Assembly (NCBI GenBank): GCA_002354035.1
Contig: DEKU01000020.1
Coordinates: 52,335 to 116,334 of the forward strand
Direction of reading: 5' to 3'
Source of the DNA: Bacteroidales bacterium UBA2714
GTDB taxonomy: Bacteria > Bacteroidota > Bacteroidia > Bacteroidales > P3
Length of the DNA stretch: 64,000 nt
In this document: positions 26,302-35,103 of the stretch, in pieces
Layout: every line of letters starts with the position of its first letter
Position numbering within the stretch: the first letter of the stretch is position 1
Translations under genes and position numbers: made by a program
The notes under the pieces: generated by a model
What the model was told of the DNA's origin: nothing
The model's database searches: none
What the model saw: only the letters and a program-made list of their open reading frames with translations

Positions 26302-27093
26302 ATGATGCATCGGCGTATATTGCTTTCTCTCATCTGCTTTTTGCCCCTCGTTGTGTGGGGTCAGGACTCTGCCCGTCAGCCCCTCTTCTTGGTCCTCGAA
26401 GGGGGTGGGGGCTTGGGTGTATATCGCGACGCGGGAGCGTCGCCGCTCCGCCATAGGGGCCCTCAGTTGGGAGGGTCGCTCGGCGTGGAGGCTAAGGGCA
26501 ATATCTGGCAATGGGCTGCTGGCATGCGGCTGCAAGGCGGCGGCTATGGCTACAAGCTCGACGTCACGCAGCTGTTTGCCTATGGCGGGCAGCTTTCGGC
26601 TTACGGCGAGCTGTTGCGCCGGGTGGGCGGAACTTCCCCCCTCAGCTTCTGGGCTGGAGTGGGAGTCGATGAGCTTTTCGACTTGCGCTATAACTCCCAG
26701 CTGAGCAACGCGAGTGTGGGGATGTCCAATTTTGTGCGGCTCCGCCTGACGGCGCGGGTGGAAGGTCATCGGCACGGCTGGATGGCCTGGGCCCAAGCAT
26801 GGGTGGACCCGGTGGCACTGATGCTCAGACCGGGGTTCCCGTATGTGAATAATTACGACCGCGATATTGCCAACCCGGTGGCCTGTGCGCTGGACCAATA
26901 CGGATGGTATGTGGCGGGCCTGACGGGCGTGGCCTCGCAGGTGGGTATCCGCCGCCATCTCAAGAGGGGCAACGCGCTGGGCTTGGCCTACAGTTGGCAG
27001 TATGTCACGTCAAGGACAGCGGAGGACACGGCGCCGTGGCGTTTCCAGCAAGCCTCGCATGGTTTAACCTTTCAACTTTTATTCTGTCTATGA
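26302..27093 (+). CDS. Outer-membrane barrel-like protein
   Basis: 263 residues from the ATG at 26302 (a TTG at 26272 opens the frame earlier but lies between promoter and signal; a second ATG follows at 26305). Signal peptide MMHRRILLSLICFLPLVVWGQ. The body is rich in Gly and aromatic residues in alternating patterns (LGGSLGVEAKGNIWQWAAGMRLQGGGYGYKLD split into short strands) and ends LTFQLLFCL, consistent with an outer-membrane beta-barrel. The stop overlaps the next start (ATGA at 27090-27093), so it is translationally coupled to the S41 protease. No specific family recognised. Confidence 0.6.
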   Translation: MMHRRILLSLICFLPLVVWGQDSARQPLFLVLEGGGGLGVYRDAGASPLRHRGPQLGGSLGVEAKGNIWQWAAGMRLQGGGYGYKLDVTQLFAYGGQLSAYGELLRRVGGTSPLSFWAGVGVDELFDLRYNSQLSNASVGMSNFVRLRLTARVEGHRHGWMAWAQAWVDPVALMLRPGFPYVNNYDRDIANPVACALDQYGWYVAGLTGVASQVGIRRHLKRGNALGLAYSWQYVTSRTAEDTAPWRFQQASHGLTFQLLFCL

Positions 27094-28181
27094 ATAACTT
27101 GTCTCCTCGCCTCATTGGCCATACACCGGTGGTCTTTCTCCTGATGATTGTTGCCCAGCTGTCATTCTCCAGCTGTGAGCGCGCATTCCTGTATGACACT
27201 ACCGCTACCCCGATGCACACTTTCGACTATTTGTGGCAGAGGGTGGACCAGCAGTATTCGATGTTCGACGTGAAGGGGGTGGACTGGCAGGCGGTGTATG
27301 ATTCTCTCCGTCCGCAGGTGACCGACACGATGGGCGACGACAGCCTTTTTGCCCTTTGTGCCTCGATGTTGAATTGCCTGAACGACGGCCATGTGAACCT
27401 CGTCTCCTCGTTCGACGCCTCGCGTTCGGAGTCGGTCCACCATCGTTTCCATGCCCAGTCCGGCATTGATGTCGACTTGGTGGTTCTGGACTACCTGGGT
27501 GTGGGCTATCACAGCACGGGAGGGATGGTGCATGGCCCTCTGTGCGACGGGAAGGTGATGTACCTTTATTATGGTTCTTTCTCCAACACGGTGTCGGTGG
27601 CGGGTTTGCGCCGCATTGTCGATTCCTACCCAGAGGCCCAGGGCATGATACTGGACTTGCGGGGCAACGGGGGTGGCAATCTGGCCAATATCGACCGCAT
27701 CCTGCGTGTGATGCCATCTCACGGGCAGGTGCTTTACCGAAGCCAGATCAAGGCCGGTCCAGCCCACGACGCGTTCACGCCGCTGGAGCCCACCTATGCA
27801 CCCCAAAGTGTCGACGACCCTTTCTTCCTCCCGGTAATCGTGCTGGTGGACCGAGGGTGTTTCAGCGCCACAAGCACCTTTGCCATCGCCACACAGGCCT
27901 ATGACAACATCTTCCTGATGGGCGACACGACGGGCGGTGGCCTCGGCCTGCCGACGATGGGGACACTGCCCAACGGATGGGTCTACCGCTTTTCCATCAC
28001 CCGCACCATTGCCCTCGACGGCCGCAACTATGAGAACGGCGTCCCACCCGACATTCTGCTGCCTTTCGACCGCGAGAGGGCCCACTCCCTGCGCCGCGAC
28101 AATATCATCGACTCCGCCTGCGCCCTCCTCTTGGGCCAGTCCCTTGTTGCGGACAACAAGATGTCCGCATTGTCAAACTAA
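27090..28181 (+). CDS. S41 family (C-terminal-processing) protease, lipoprotein
   Basis: 363 residues from the ATG at 27090; a longer frame from 26904 runs inside the upstream gene and is rejected. Signal with lipobox-like FSSC at about residue 30. Contains ILDLRGNGGGN, the S41 hallmark, and LVDRGCFSATSTFAI around the expected nucleophile Ser, then GDTTGGGLGLP and ENGVPPDI. An N-terminal helical segment includes NDGHVNL, typical of tricorn-core/S41 proteases of Bacteroidota; no clear PDZ domain is visible. Likely periplasmic or outer-membrane-anchored. Coupled to the barrel gene by a 4-bp overlap. Confidence 0.85.
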   Translation: MNNLSPRLIGHTPVVFLLMIVAQLSFSSCERAFLYDTTATPMHTFDYLWQRVDQQYSMFDVKGVDWQAVYDSLRPQVTDTMGDDSLFALCASMLNCLNDGHVNLVSSFDASRSESVHHRFHAQSGIDVDLVVLDYLGVGYHSTGGMVHGPLCDGKVMYLYYGSFSNTVSVAGLRRIVDSYPEAQGMILDLRGNGGGNLANIDRILRVMPSHGQVLYRSQIKAGPAHDAFTPLEPTYAPQSVDDPFFLPVIVLVDRGCFSATSTFAIATQAYDNIFLMGDTTGGGLGLPTMGTLPNGWVYRFSITRTIALDGRNYENGVPPDILLPFDRERAHSLRRDNIIDSACALLLGQSLVADNKMSALSN

Positions 28182-28220
28182 TCATCAATCATTTTTTATC
28201 ACTTTTACATCGCACAACTC

Positions 28221-30878
28221 ATGAAAATACTGATCAGAGCCAGTTACCCGAACTATCACATGGTGCGCCGCTATGCCATCAGCGGCCCCGAGGTGTTCAA
28301 CTGCAACGTCGACGATGCCGACAACACCCTCGAGGGCAATAAGCCCGGCACGGTCATCTACACCCTTGACGGCGAGGACACCCCTCGCGAGTTCCCACCC
28401 CGCTGGTACGACATGTACCACCTCCTCAAAACCCGTGGCGAGCGGAAGGAGCATTACCTGAAGCTGCTCCTGGCCGAACACGACGGCACAGCCACCCCTC
28501 AGCAAAAGGAGGAACTGGACGCACAGCGGCACAAGCTGCGCCAGGACATTGTCGACTATGTGGAGGCCAACCCCCTGGTGGAAAACGACGAGGTCATCAC
28601 GGCTCTCACCCCCCGCACTTTCACCGACTTCGAAATCAGCTACAAGGGCCGTATGCTCCTCGAGCTGACGCAGAACTATTACCCTGTGCCCGACTTCGTG
28701 ATTCTCACCTCCCAGCTCTCCCGCCACCCCGAACATCTGGAGGAACGGCTGGCTCAGGCCATCTCAAACCTCGAGATCATGACCCACCTCACCCTCGGTC
28801 ACGAGCACAACCCCCTTGTGTTTGCCATCCGTTGCGCCATGCCGCAGTACATCCCCGGCCTGATGCCCACCCTCCTCAACATCGGTGTCACCCGCACAGC
28901 CTATCAGGCCCTTGCCAACCATTACGACAAGGGAATGGCCAACCGCGTCTACCTCTCCACCCTCCACACGCTCTGCGAAATGCTCGGCATCGAACGTAAG
29001 TACGACACTTCCGACATTTCCCTCTCCCTCCCCCTCCAGCAGCAGCGCATAGCGGATATGGAGAATGAAATCATCCAGGCCCGTGCCGATGGCCACAAGC
29101 TGCTCACCGACGCCTTCTACCAAGCCCTCCAGCTCACCCGCCACGTCTATTCCTTCTACACCGACAACCAAGACCTCATCCTCACCTTCATGCAGGGCAA
29201 ACAGGCCTCGCCCTCTCTCATCCTGCAGCGCATGGTCTGGACCATCGGCAACAATGCCTCCTATCCGGGCGTCCTCTACAGCCGCCATAGCCGCACCGGC
29301 AAGGGCAGCCAGATTGAGAGCTACCGCAATATCTTCGGCGAAGAGATTATGACGGGCGACGTCACCTCCGACGACCGCTCCTACACCAACCGCGACACCA
29401 TCAAGAACGAGTTCCCGGCCGTTTACCATTTCCATCCCCTCCTCGTCAAGCTTGAGGAGCGCTACCATTCGCCCGTAACTATCGAGTTCGCGGTCGAAAC
29501 CCGTCCCCGACAGGTGAGCCTCTTCTCCGTCCTCCAGCTCAACATGAGCGAGATGACCGGCCGAGCCGCCCTCATCTCCGCCATCGACCTCCTGCGCGAG
29601 CACCGCATCTCCCGTTCGCAGGTCATGGACATCATCAAACCCTATCATCTGCGGCAAATCGTATCCGCCTCCATCGACGACCGCTCCATGCAGCGCCTCC
29701 AATACTTCGGTCGTGGCATCAGCGTCCTGCCCCGCACAGCCATCTCGGCCGTGCTCTGCTTCTCCGCCGCCAAGGCCCGCGAGATGGTGGCCAAAGGCTG
29801 CCAGGTCTGTCTCTGCCAGGAGCGTTTCGTCCCCGAGGACACCATCACCCTCAACGAGGTCCACGCCATCCTCAGCATGACCCCGGCCGCCATCCATGTG
29901 GTCACCGCCTGTCGCGGCTACGGCATCCCCGCCCTCCTCGACCTCCACAACTACGGCATCCATTTCGAGGAGCGAGACGGCCAGCAGGTAGTTGTCAACA
30001 GCGAGGGCCTCGTCCTGCACGAACTCGACAATATCACCCTCTCCAGCAAGCACCAAACCATCTACAAAGGCACCGCCGACTTCAAACCTGCCCGCTTCAC
30101 CAAATATCTCAGGGGCGAGCCGGTCGAACTCTCACCCGACGAGGAGCAGTTCTTCAGCGACATGAAGAGCGCCTACGAGGTCTACCAGGAAATCGTCACC
30201 GTAGAGCAGGCACCCGTCATCGAAGACCTCGACAAACTGGCGCGCCTCATCCGCTGCGAACTCCAGGACCGTCCCGAGATAGCCAAAGACCTTGTCAACA
30301 GCTGGTATGCCTACCACGCTGACCAATACGTGCAGGAGGTGCTGCAAAGCAAAATGGGCTCGCACCTCGACCAGTCGCGCGTCTTTCTCCTCCTCAACAC
30401 CAACCGCCAGGTGGAGTTCTTCCAGTCCGTATCGAAAATATGTCTCGAACAGGGGCTCAACGGCCTCACCGCCGGCTCCTTCATGCTGGGCCGTTTCGTC
30501 TCTCGCCCCATCTCCCGTTCCGTCTGGAACCGCCTTAGCGACCGCATCGTAGCCTTCCTCCTCAACGAGTATGTGCTCTATGAGAAGTACCAGCAGGTGC
30601 TGGCCGAGGTGGGCGAAATACGTCTGGCCCGTGCCCACAGCCGCATCGAGACCGAAGGCATCGACAATATGACCATCCACAATTTCGACCTCACCACTTT
30701 CGTACCCCTCATCTGCTCCTCTCACGACTGGGGACATATAGCGGCCGAACTCGAAAGCATCGACCATCAGGACAACACCCACATCCTTGTCCAAAAACTG
30801 TCCCGTCCCCTCGAAGAGATTTTCGACCTTTCGCAGCCCTACAAAGCCCAGCAAATCCAGCAACTCCGCGACTTATGA
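28221..30878 (+). CDS. PPDK-like protein without the PEP/pyruvate barrel
   Basis: 885 residues. After a unique N-terminal 130 residues, the sequence follows pyruvate phosphate dikinase: FTDFEISYKGRMLLELTQ (134-151), PVPDFVILTS, AIRCAMPQYIPGLMPTLLNIG (about 202-222, matching the PPDK 'R-SG...MPGMMDT-LN-G' loop), LQRMVWTIGNNASYPGVLYSR (335-355), GEEIMTGDV, EERYHSPVTIEFAVE and a swivelling phosphohistidine-like domain (about 500-575) with His559 in AAIHVVTACRGYGIP. The last 300 residues are mostly helical and do not look like the PEP/pyruvate TIM barrel. The usual QTR-NGKRT segment is replaced by LQLNMSEMTG. It therefore probably transfers phosphate from ATP to something other than pyruvate, or has become regulatory. 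It overlaps the PAP2 gene by 4 bp. Confidence 0.7.
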   Translation: MKILIRASYPNYHMVRRYAISGPEVFNCNVDDADNTLEGNKPGTVIYTLDGEDTPREFPPRWYDMYHLLKTRGERKEHYLKLLLAEHDGTATPQQKEELDAQRHKLRQDIVDYVEANPLVENDEVITALTPRTFTDFEISYKGRMLLELTQNYYPVPDFVILTSQLSRHPEHLEERLAQAISNLEIMTHLTLGHEHNPLVFAIRCAMPQYIPGLMPTLLNIGVTRTAYQALANHYDKGMANRVYLSTLHTLCEMLGIERKYDTSDISLSLPLQQQRIADMENEIIQARADGHKLLTDAFYQALQLTRHVYSFYTDNQDLILTFMQGKQASPSLILQRMVWTIGNNASYPGVLYSRHSRTGKGSQIESYRNIFGEEIMTGDVTSDDRSYTNRDTIKNEFPAVYHFHPLLVKLEERYHSPVTIEFAVETRPRQVSLFSVLQLNMSEMTGRAALISAIDLLREHRISRSQVMDIIKPYHLRQIVSASIDDRSMQRLQYFGRGISVLPRTAISAVLCFSAAKAREMVAKGCQVCLCQERFVPEDTITLNEVHAILSMTPAAIHVVTACRGYGIPALLDLHNYGIHFEERDGQQVVVNSEGLVLHELDNITLSSKHQTIYKGTADFKPARFTKYLRGEPVELSPDEEQFFSDMKSAYEVYQEIVTVEQAPVIEDLDKLARLIRCELQDRPEIAKDLVNSWYAYHADQYVQEVLQSKMGSHLDQSRVFLLLNTNRQVEFFQSVSKICLEQGLNGLTAGSFMLGRFVSRPISRSVWNRLSDRIVAFLLNEYVLYEKYQQVLAEVGEIRLARAHSRIETEGIDNMTIHNFDLTTFVPLICSSHDWGHIAAELESIDHQDNTHILVQKLSRPLEEIFDLSQPYKAQQIQQLRDL

Positions 30879-31663
30879 CCTCACGGCTTCTCATCCTCTT
30901 TGCCGCTCTTGCCCTCAGCCTCCATGCCTGGGGGCAAACCACGGCCACGGTGCCGGACACCCTGCCGGACACCCTCGCGGCCCTTCCCGCTCCCACCCCC
31001 GACTATGCCGTGCTCAACTACCTCCAGAATCACCGCACTCCCGTCGCCAACCGAGTCATGATAGGCATCAGCAACACCTTTGTCCTCGCGCCTCTCCCGG
31101 CCGCGGTCCATGCGGTGGCGGCCCTTGCCTCGGCCGGTTCCGACTCCCGTTCGCGGCTCAGCGACGATGCTTTCGAGGCCTCGCTCACCATGGGTCTGTG
31201 CGCCGCGGCCACCATGGGCCTGAAAAACACCATCGGTCGACCGCGCCCGTGGGTCACCTACCGGGGCCGACTGGTGTGCCTCCAGCATGTGGCGAGCGCC
31301 TCGTTCCCGTCGGGGCATACCTCTTTCACCTTTGCCGCCGCCACCTCGATGGCGCTGCTCCACCCCCAATGGTATTGTGTAGTACCTGCCTATCTGTGGG
31401 CCACAGCCGTGGGCTTCAGCAGGCTGTACATCGGTGCTCACTATCCCTCCGACGTTCTGGCGGGTGCCTTGGTGGGGGTTGGCAGCGCACTGCTGTCGCA
31501 CTACATCCGCTCCCGCCTGTCCGCCGCCCAGCCCGACCCCGTCTCGGCTGCCACCGGCGCGGCGGTGAATCATGTCGCTCCGCCTGTGGCGACTGGCGCC
31601 ACAAGCGGAATGCTGCCCCCTGCGCCCAGCATATTCATGCTGCCGGTGACGCTGGTTTTCTGA
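30875..31663 (+). CDS. PAP2 family phosphatase
   Basis: 262 residues. Signal peptide MTSRLLILFAALALSLHAWGQ, then the three-part acid phosphatase/PAP2 signature: KNTIGRPRP, PSGHTSF (catalytic His region) and SRLYIGAHYPSDVLAG. Two or three hydrophobic segments carry these motifs at the membrane face. Members remove phosphate from lipids such as undecaprenyl pyrophosphate or lipid A. The C-terminus (about residues 205-262) is an Ala/Val/Pro-rich extension of unknown use. Last gene of the four-gene plus-strand set beginning at 26302, joined by an ATGA overlap to the PPDK-like gene. Confidence 0.87.
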   Translation: MTSRLLILFAALALSLHAWGQTTATVPDTLPDTLAALPAPTPDYAVLNYLQNHRTPVANRVMIGISNTFVLAPLPAAVHAVAALASAGSDSRSRLSDDAFEASLTMGLCAAATMGLKNTIGRPRPWVTYRGRLVCLQHVASASFPSGHTSFTFAAATSMALLHPQWYCVVPAYLWATAVGFSRLYIGAHYPSDVLAGALVGVGSALLSHYIRSRLSAAQPDPVSAATGAAVNHVAPPVATGATSGMLPPAPSIFMLPVTLVF

Positions 31664-31710
31664 CAGTTTCGAGACGACAAGCGGGCTACTTTTTTTCTAC
31701 TTTCACATTG

Positions 31711-31757
31711 TTTTGATTCTATTTTGTTTCTTGCCAAGAAACAAAATAGAATCAAAA
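31711..31757. repeat. Perfect 22-bp inverted repeat between convergent genes
   Basis: Arms 31711-31732 and 31736-31757 are exact reverse complements around a 3-nt GCC centre; the core reads TTTTGTTTCTTG. It lies between the PAP2 gene (plus) and the response regulator (minus) and may act as a two-way terminator, but it is longer and more A/T-rich than usual, and its right arm runs into an 11-bp array. Confidence 0.75.
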
Positions 31758-31785
31758 TAGAAACAAAATAGAAACAAAATACAAT
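31742..31785. repeat. 11-bp phased array, unit CAAAATAGAAW
   Basis: Four units in register at 31742, 31753, 31764 and 31775: CAAAATAGAAT, CAAAATAGAAA, CAAAATAGAAA, CAAAATACAAT. It continues the right arm of the inverted repeat. Same unit type as the arrays at 4292, 49501 and 59593. Confidence 0.8.
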
Positions 31786-31839
31786 CCAATTGTCGTATAA
31801 GAAAAAGAGCAGCTGGGAAAACGGTTGCGGGTTGGAGGG

Positions 31840-32688
31840 CTACAGGAGGCCGGTGTACCATTCTTTGAAGGATTGCACGCGGGCTTTGGGAATGATGATG
31901 CGGTCGGGCGTGGGAACGGTGAGGGTCAGTGTGTATTTGCCCAGCAGCCACACCGATATGTCCTTGATGGCGTTGTGGGCCACGATATATTGGCGGTTGG
32001 CGCGGAAGAAGGCCGAGGGGTCGAGCTGGGTCATGATGATGTCGAGGGGTTTGTCGAGGGGGTGGGTGGTGCCGTCCTGCATCAGGGCCAGGGTGGAGCT
32101 GTGGCTGGCGGGGTTGGAGTTGTCGATGTAGATGCAGGCTATCTGGCTCACGTCGATGGGCACAAGCTTGTCGCGCAGGGGGATGAGGAAGTAGCGCTTG
32201 TATTGGTGGTAGTGGCGGTCCAGCATGTCGATGGCGTGGTGGAGGGCGTCGTCGTGTGCTGGGGGAGGAGGGGTTCGGCTGGCCAGTTTGTCGAGGGCGC
32301 GGCGCAGGTCGTTGGGGCTGATGGGTTTGAGCAGATAGTCGATGCTGTTGACTTGGAAGGCTTGCAGGGCGTACTGGTCGTAGGCGGTGGTGAAGATGAT
32401 GGGGCAGGGGACTTCCACTTGGTCGAAGATGCGGAAGGCGAGGCCGTCGGCCAGGTGGATGTCCATAAACACCATGTCGGGCAAGGCGGGGTGGGTGGAG
32501 GTCGGGAAATCGGGATGGAGGGAATGATGGGCGGGTTCGGCGCATCCGGCGGAGCGGAACCATTCGACCGACTCTTCGACTGATTGCAGCAGAGCCAGCA
32601 CTTGCACTTCGGGTGCCACGGCGGCCAGCTGGCGGGTGAGATGTTGTACAGCGACGTTCTCGTCTTCGATTATCAATGCTGTTGACAT
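31840..32688 (-). CDS. LytTR family response regulator
   Basis: 282 residues from the ATG at 32688 (a further upstream start at 32745 would run into the kinase gene). Receiver domain 1-125: IIEDE acidic pocket, phosphoacceptor Asp76 in MVFMDIHLA, TTAYDQYA, and Lys in YLLKPIS. The C-terminal LytTR DNA-binding domain (about 180-282) has LIPLRDKLVPIDVSQIACIYIDN, a HPLDKPLDII segment and FFRANRQYIVAHNAIKDI. It works with the kinase 16 bp upstream. Its likely targets are the adjacent efflux genes or its own promoter, which carries a CTAG array. Confidence 0.9.
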   Translation of the reverse strand: MSTALIIEDENVAVQHLTRQLAAVAPEVQVLALLQSVEESVEWFRSAGCAEPAHHSLHPDFPTSTHPALPDMVFMDIHLADGLAFRIFDQVEVPCPIIFTTAYDQYALQAFQVNSIDYLLKPISPNDLRRALDKLASRTPPPPAHDDALHHAIDMLDRHYHQYKRYFLIPLRDKLVPIDVSQIACIYIDNSNPASHSSTLALMQDGTTHPLDKPLDIIMTQLDPSAFFRANRQYIVAHNAIKDISVWLLGKYTLTLTVPTPDRIIIPKARVQSFKEWYTGLL

Positions 32689-32704
32689 GGTGGGATGGGT
32701 GGTT

Positions 32705-33823
32705 TCAGGAGTGACTGTTTTCGAATTGGAGTGGTATTTCGACACTGAAGGTGGTGTCGGTTTGCGAGATGGATATGTCGCGGCGCAGCACCAGCCGGCA
32801 TCGTTCGCTGAGGTTGGTGAGGCCGATGCTTCCGTGGTGGCCGTGGTCGGGGCCGTCCTTGGGCTGCAGGGGGTTGGAGACGCAGAGCGAGTGGAGGGTG
32901 TGGCCGTCGGGAGCAGTGGTGGTGCGGGTGGCGATGGTGACGGTGAGCGGATGGCGGTCGCTCACGATGTTGTGCTGCAAGGCGTTTTCGACCAACAGCT
33001 GGACGCTGATGGGCACCACGTTTGCCGAGAGGCATTGGGGGTCGATGTGGGTGGAGACTTTGAATCCGTTGCCGTAGCGCAGTTGCATCATGGCTATGAA
33101 ATTGTCGGTGAATCGCATTTCGTCGGCCAGTGTCACCTGCCGTTGCTGTTGCATGATGTAGCGGTAGGAGAGGGCCAGCTGGTGGAGGTATTCGTGTGCC
33201 CGCTGGTCGTCGTAGCCGATCAGTCCGTCGAGGGTGTTGAGGGAGTTGAAGAGGAAGTGGGGGTCGATTTGTTTTTCGAGGGCGTCGTAGCGTGTTTGGA
33301 GGCTTTCGGAGTTGGAGCGCTCCTCTTCCAGAAGGAGCTGTTGGTGGCGGGTCAGGTTGTAGAGCAGGAGGGTGATGAGGATGACCGTCAGGGCCACAAA
33401 GCCGTCGCGGATCATGCTGATGTCTATCCGGATGGGTATGCCGAGGGAGGGGAAGAGGCCGTTGGCGACCCAGGCTGAAAGGGTGCTGAAACCTAAGGCG
33501 ATGGCCAAAGAGCCGCCGATGGACCATGCAAGGCTGACGGCTGAGCTGTGGATGTCTGTGTTACGGGAGGTCGGGACACTGGGATGTTCGGTGAGACGGC
33601 GGAAGATGGCAAAGTTGTAGTGGAAAAGGATGAGGCTGAGAATGAGCAGCTGGATGAGAGTGAAAAGGGTGTGGGACGTTGAGGGAGGAGTGAATTGGGC
33701 AAAGCGGAGGTCGTCGACATGCACGATGGCGGTAAGGATGACACTGGTGATGAGCGCCAGAAGGTTGGCGTTGCCAGGCTTGTAGGGGTGGGCCATGCGG
33801 CGGGTGCTTAGGGCTGAGAGCAT
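32705..33823 (-). CDS. LytS-like sensor histidine kinase
   Basis: 372 residues. Four membrane helices (about 18-38, 52-75, 98-120, 140-158), then the His_kinase/LytS motif EKQIDPHFLFNSLNTLDGLI with phospho-His189, and a GHKL ATPase: VQLLVENALQHNIVSD (N-box), GHHGSIGLTNLSERCRLV (G-box). There is no large periplasmic domain, so it presumably senses within the membrane. The partner regulator follows 16 bp downstream. The efflux operon ends 88 bp upstream on the same strand. Confidence 0.9.
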   Translation of the reverse strand: MLSALSTRRMAHPYKPGNANLLALITSVILTAIVHVDDLRFAQFTPPSTSHTLFTLIQLLILSLILFHYNFAIFRRLTEHPSVPTSRNTDIHSSAVSLAWSIGGSLAIALGFSTLSAWVANGLFPSLGIPIRIDISMIRDGFVALTVILITLLLYNLTRHQQLLLEEERSNSESLQTRYDALEKQIDPHFLFNSLNTLDGLIGYDDQRAHEYLHQLALSYRYIMQQQRQVTLADEMRFTDNFIAMMQLRYGNGFKVSTHIDPQCLSANVVPISVQLLVENALQHNIVSDRHPLTVTIATRTTTAPDGHTLHSLCVSNPLQPKDGPDHGHHGSIGLTNLSERCRLVLRRDISISQTDTTFSVEIPLQFENSHS

Positions 33824-33848
33824 AGATGGGAGTTTATAGTGTTTTTTT

Positions 33849-33880
33849 CTAGAATAATCTAGATTATCTAGAATTTCTAG
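33849..33880. promoter_or_regulatory. Phased CTAG array upstream of the sensor kinase
   Basis: CTAG occurs four times in 32 bp (33849, 33859, 33868, 33877), spaced 10, 9 and 9 bp, within repeated TCTAGAwT units. The centre ATAATCTAGATTAT is a perfect 14-bp palindrome. Position just before the kinase start (33823) suggests an operator or regulator-binding cluster. Confidence 0.5.
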
Positions 33881-33911
33881 TTATTAACTTGCTTTTTGGG
33901 TGTTTATTGTG

Positions 33912-35084
33912 TCATTTTAGGCGAAATTGTTTGGCGAAGCGGAGGCAGAAGCAGCTGGTGACAAAGTAGAGGGCTGTCTGGAGCCACAGCATGAGGTATT
34001 CGAACTTTACTCCCGCCAGTGTGGAACCCATCGTGTTGATGCGGATGAAGCCCTGGATGCCGTGGGTGGAGGGGAAGAGGTAGGAGAGTGTGCGCCAGAA
34101 GGGGGGCATGTTGCAGGCAGGCCAGATGGCTCCCGAAAGGAAAAGGAGTATGACGCTGAAGAAGATGCAGGTGACGATGCCGGTGTCGCGTTCGCGGACG
34201 AAGCTGCACACTGTCATGCAGAAGAAGATGGTGGCCAGCATGAATGGGAGCAGGAAGAGGCAGAGGTCGGTGAGACGGCCGATGTGGGGCAGGTCGAACA
34301 GGCGGGGTATAAGCACAAGGTCGATGGCCACCACGGGGACGTAGAGCAGCAAGTAGGCCAAGGCGCGACCTATCACCACGCGGGGACGGCCGTCGCGACG
34401 CAGCCGTGGGGGGATGACGCGGAGGGTTTCGCGGTCTTCGCGGGCGGTGCCGAAAAGGATGCCTATGCCGAGAAAGAGGGTCTGGTGGATGATGAGCACG
34501 AGGAGTGCGGGGACCAGAAAACTGGTGAATCCCCCGGTGGGGGAGTAGAGTTTCACATCGTCGTAGGGGATGGGTTTGATGAGTTCGTCGGCGCTTTCGC
34601 CGGTTATGCCCACTAATGAGTAGCGCTGGAGCTCGATTTGTTGCAGCTCGTCGAGCAGCACGTTGCTGGCGGCAGAGAGGACGCCACGGTAGTAGAGGAA
34701 GCTGCTCATGTCGCAGAAGAGACATACGCGGGCGGTCTCGTGGCGGGAAAGGCGTTGGTCGTAGTCGCGCGGGAAGAGGAAGATGCCGTTGATGTTGCGC
34801 TGCTCCATGAGGTGACGGGCTTCCTCCATATTGCAGCAATGGTAGTCGACCCGTAGTTCGGGGGTGGCGTCGAGTTTGTGGATGAACCGTCGCGAGGCGT
34901 CGCTGCGCGACTCGTCGACTACGGCCACGGGCAGATTGCGCACGAGCTCGTTTTTGTAGATGGCCCCGAAGATGAGGGGATAGATGAGAGTGGCGATGAA
35001 GAAGATGAGCATGACGCCTTTGTCGCACAGCACACGGCGAAGCTCAATCACGTATACGTCCCAGATATCTTTAAGTACGTTCAT
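33912..35084 (-). CDS. ABC-2 type permease of the efflux system (second)
   Basis: 390 residues. One N-terminal membrane helix (about 22-42, VMLIFFIATLIYPLIFGAIY), a large extracytoplasmic domain (about 45-210; NLPVAVVDESRSDASRRF), then five helices ending the protein, with RDTGIVTCIFFSVILLFLSGAIWP typical of ABC2_membrane_3 (YhhJ/YbhR-like). It forms a pair with the permease at 35104; the two are homologous halves of a presumed heterodimer. Last gene of the TolC-HlyD-permease-permease set. No ATP-binding subunit is encoded nearby. Confidence 0.87.
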   Translation of the reverse strand: MNVLKDIWDVYVIELRRVLCDKGVMLIFFIATLIYPLIFGAIYKNELVRNLPVAVVDESRSDASRRFIHKLDATPELRVDYHCCNMEEARHLMEQRNINGIFLFPRDYDQRLSRHETARVCLFCDMSSFLYYRGVLSAASNVLLDELQQIELQRYSLVGITGESADELIKPIPYDDVKLYSPTGGFTSFLVPALLVLIIHQTLFLGIGILFGTAREDRETLRVIPPRLRRDGRPRVVIGRALAYLLLYVPVVAIDLVLIPRLFDLPHIGRLTDLCLFLLPFMLATIFFCMTVCSFVRERDTGIVTCIFFSVILLFLSGAIWPACNMPPFWRTLSYLFPSTHGIQGFIRINTMGSTLAGVKFEYLMLWLQTALYFVTSCFCLRFAKQFRLK

Positions 35085-35103
35085 GGCTGGTAGAGGAGTG
35101 TAA

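Noticed and set aside
28764..30056. 430-codon open frame on the minus strand
   Set aside because: It is antisense to the PPDK-like gene, whose sequence is clearly protein-like. The GC-rich third positions leave the opposite strand open; its translation is low-complexity (Glu/Val/Gly-rich).
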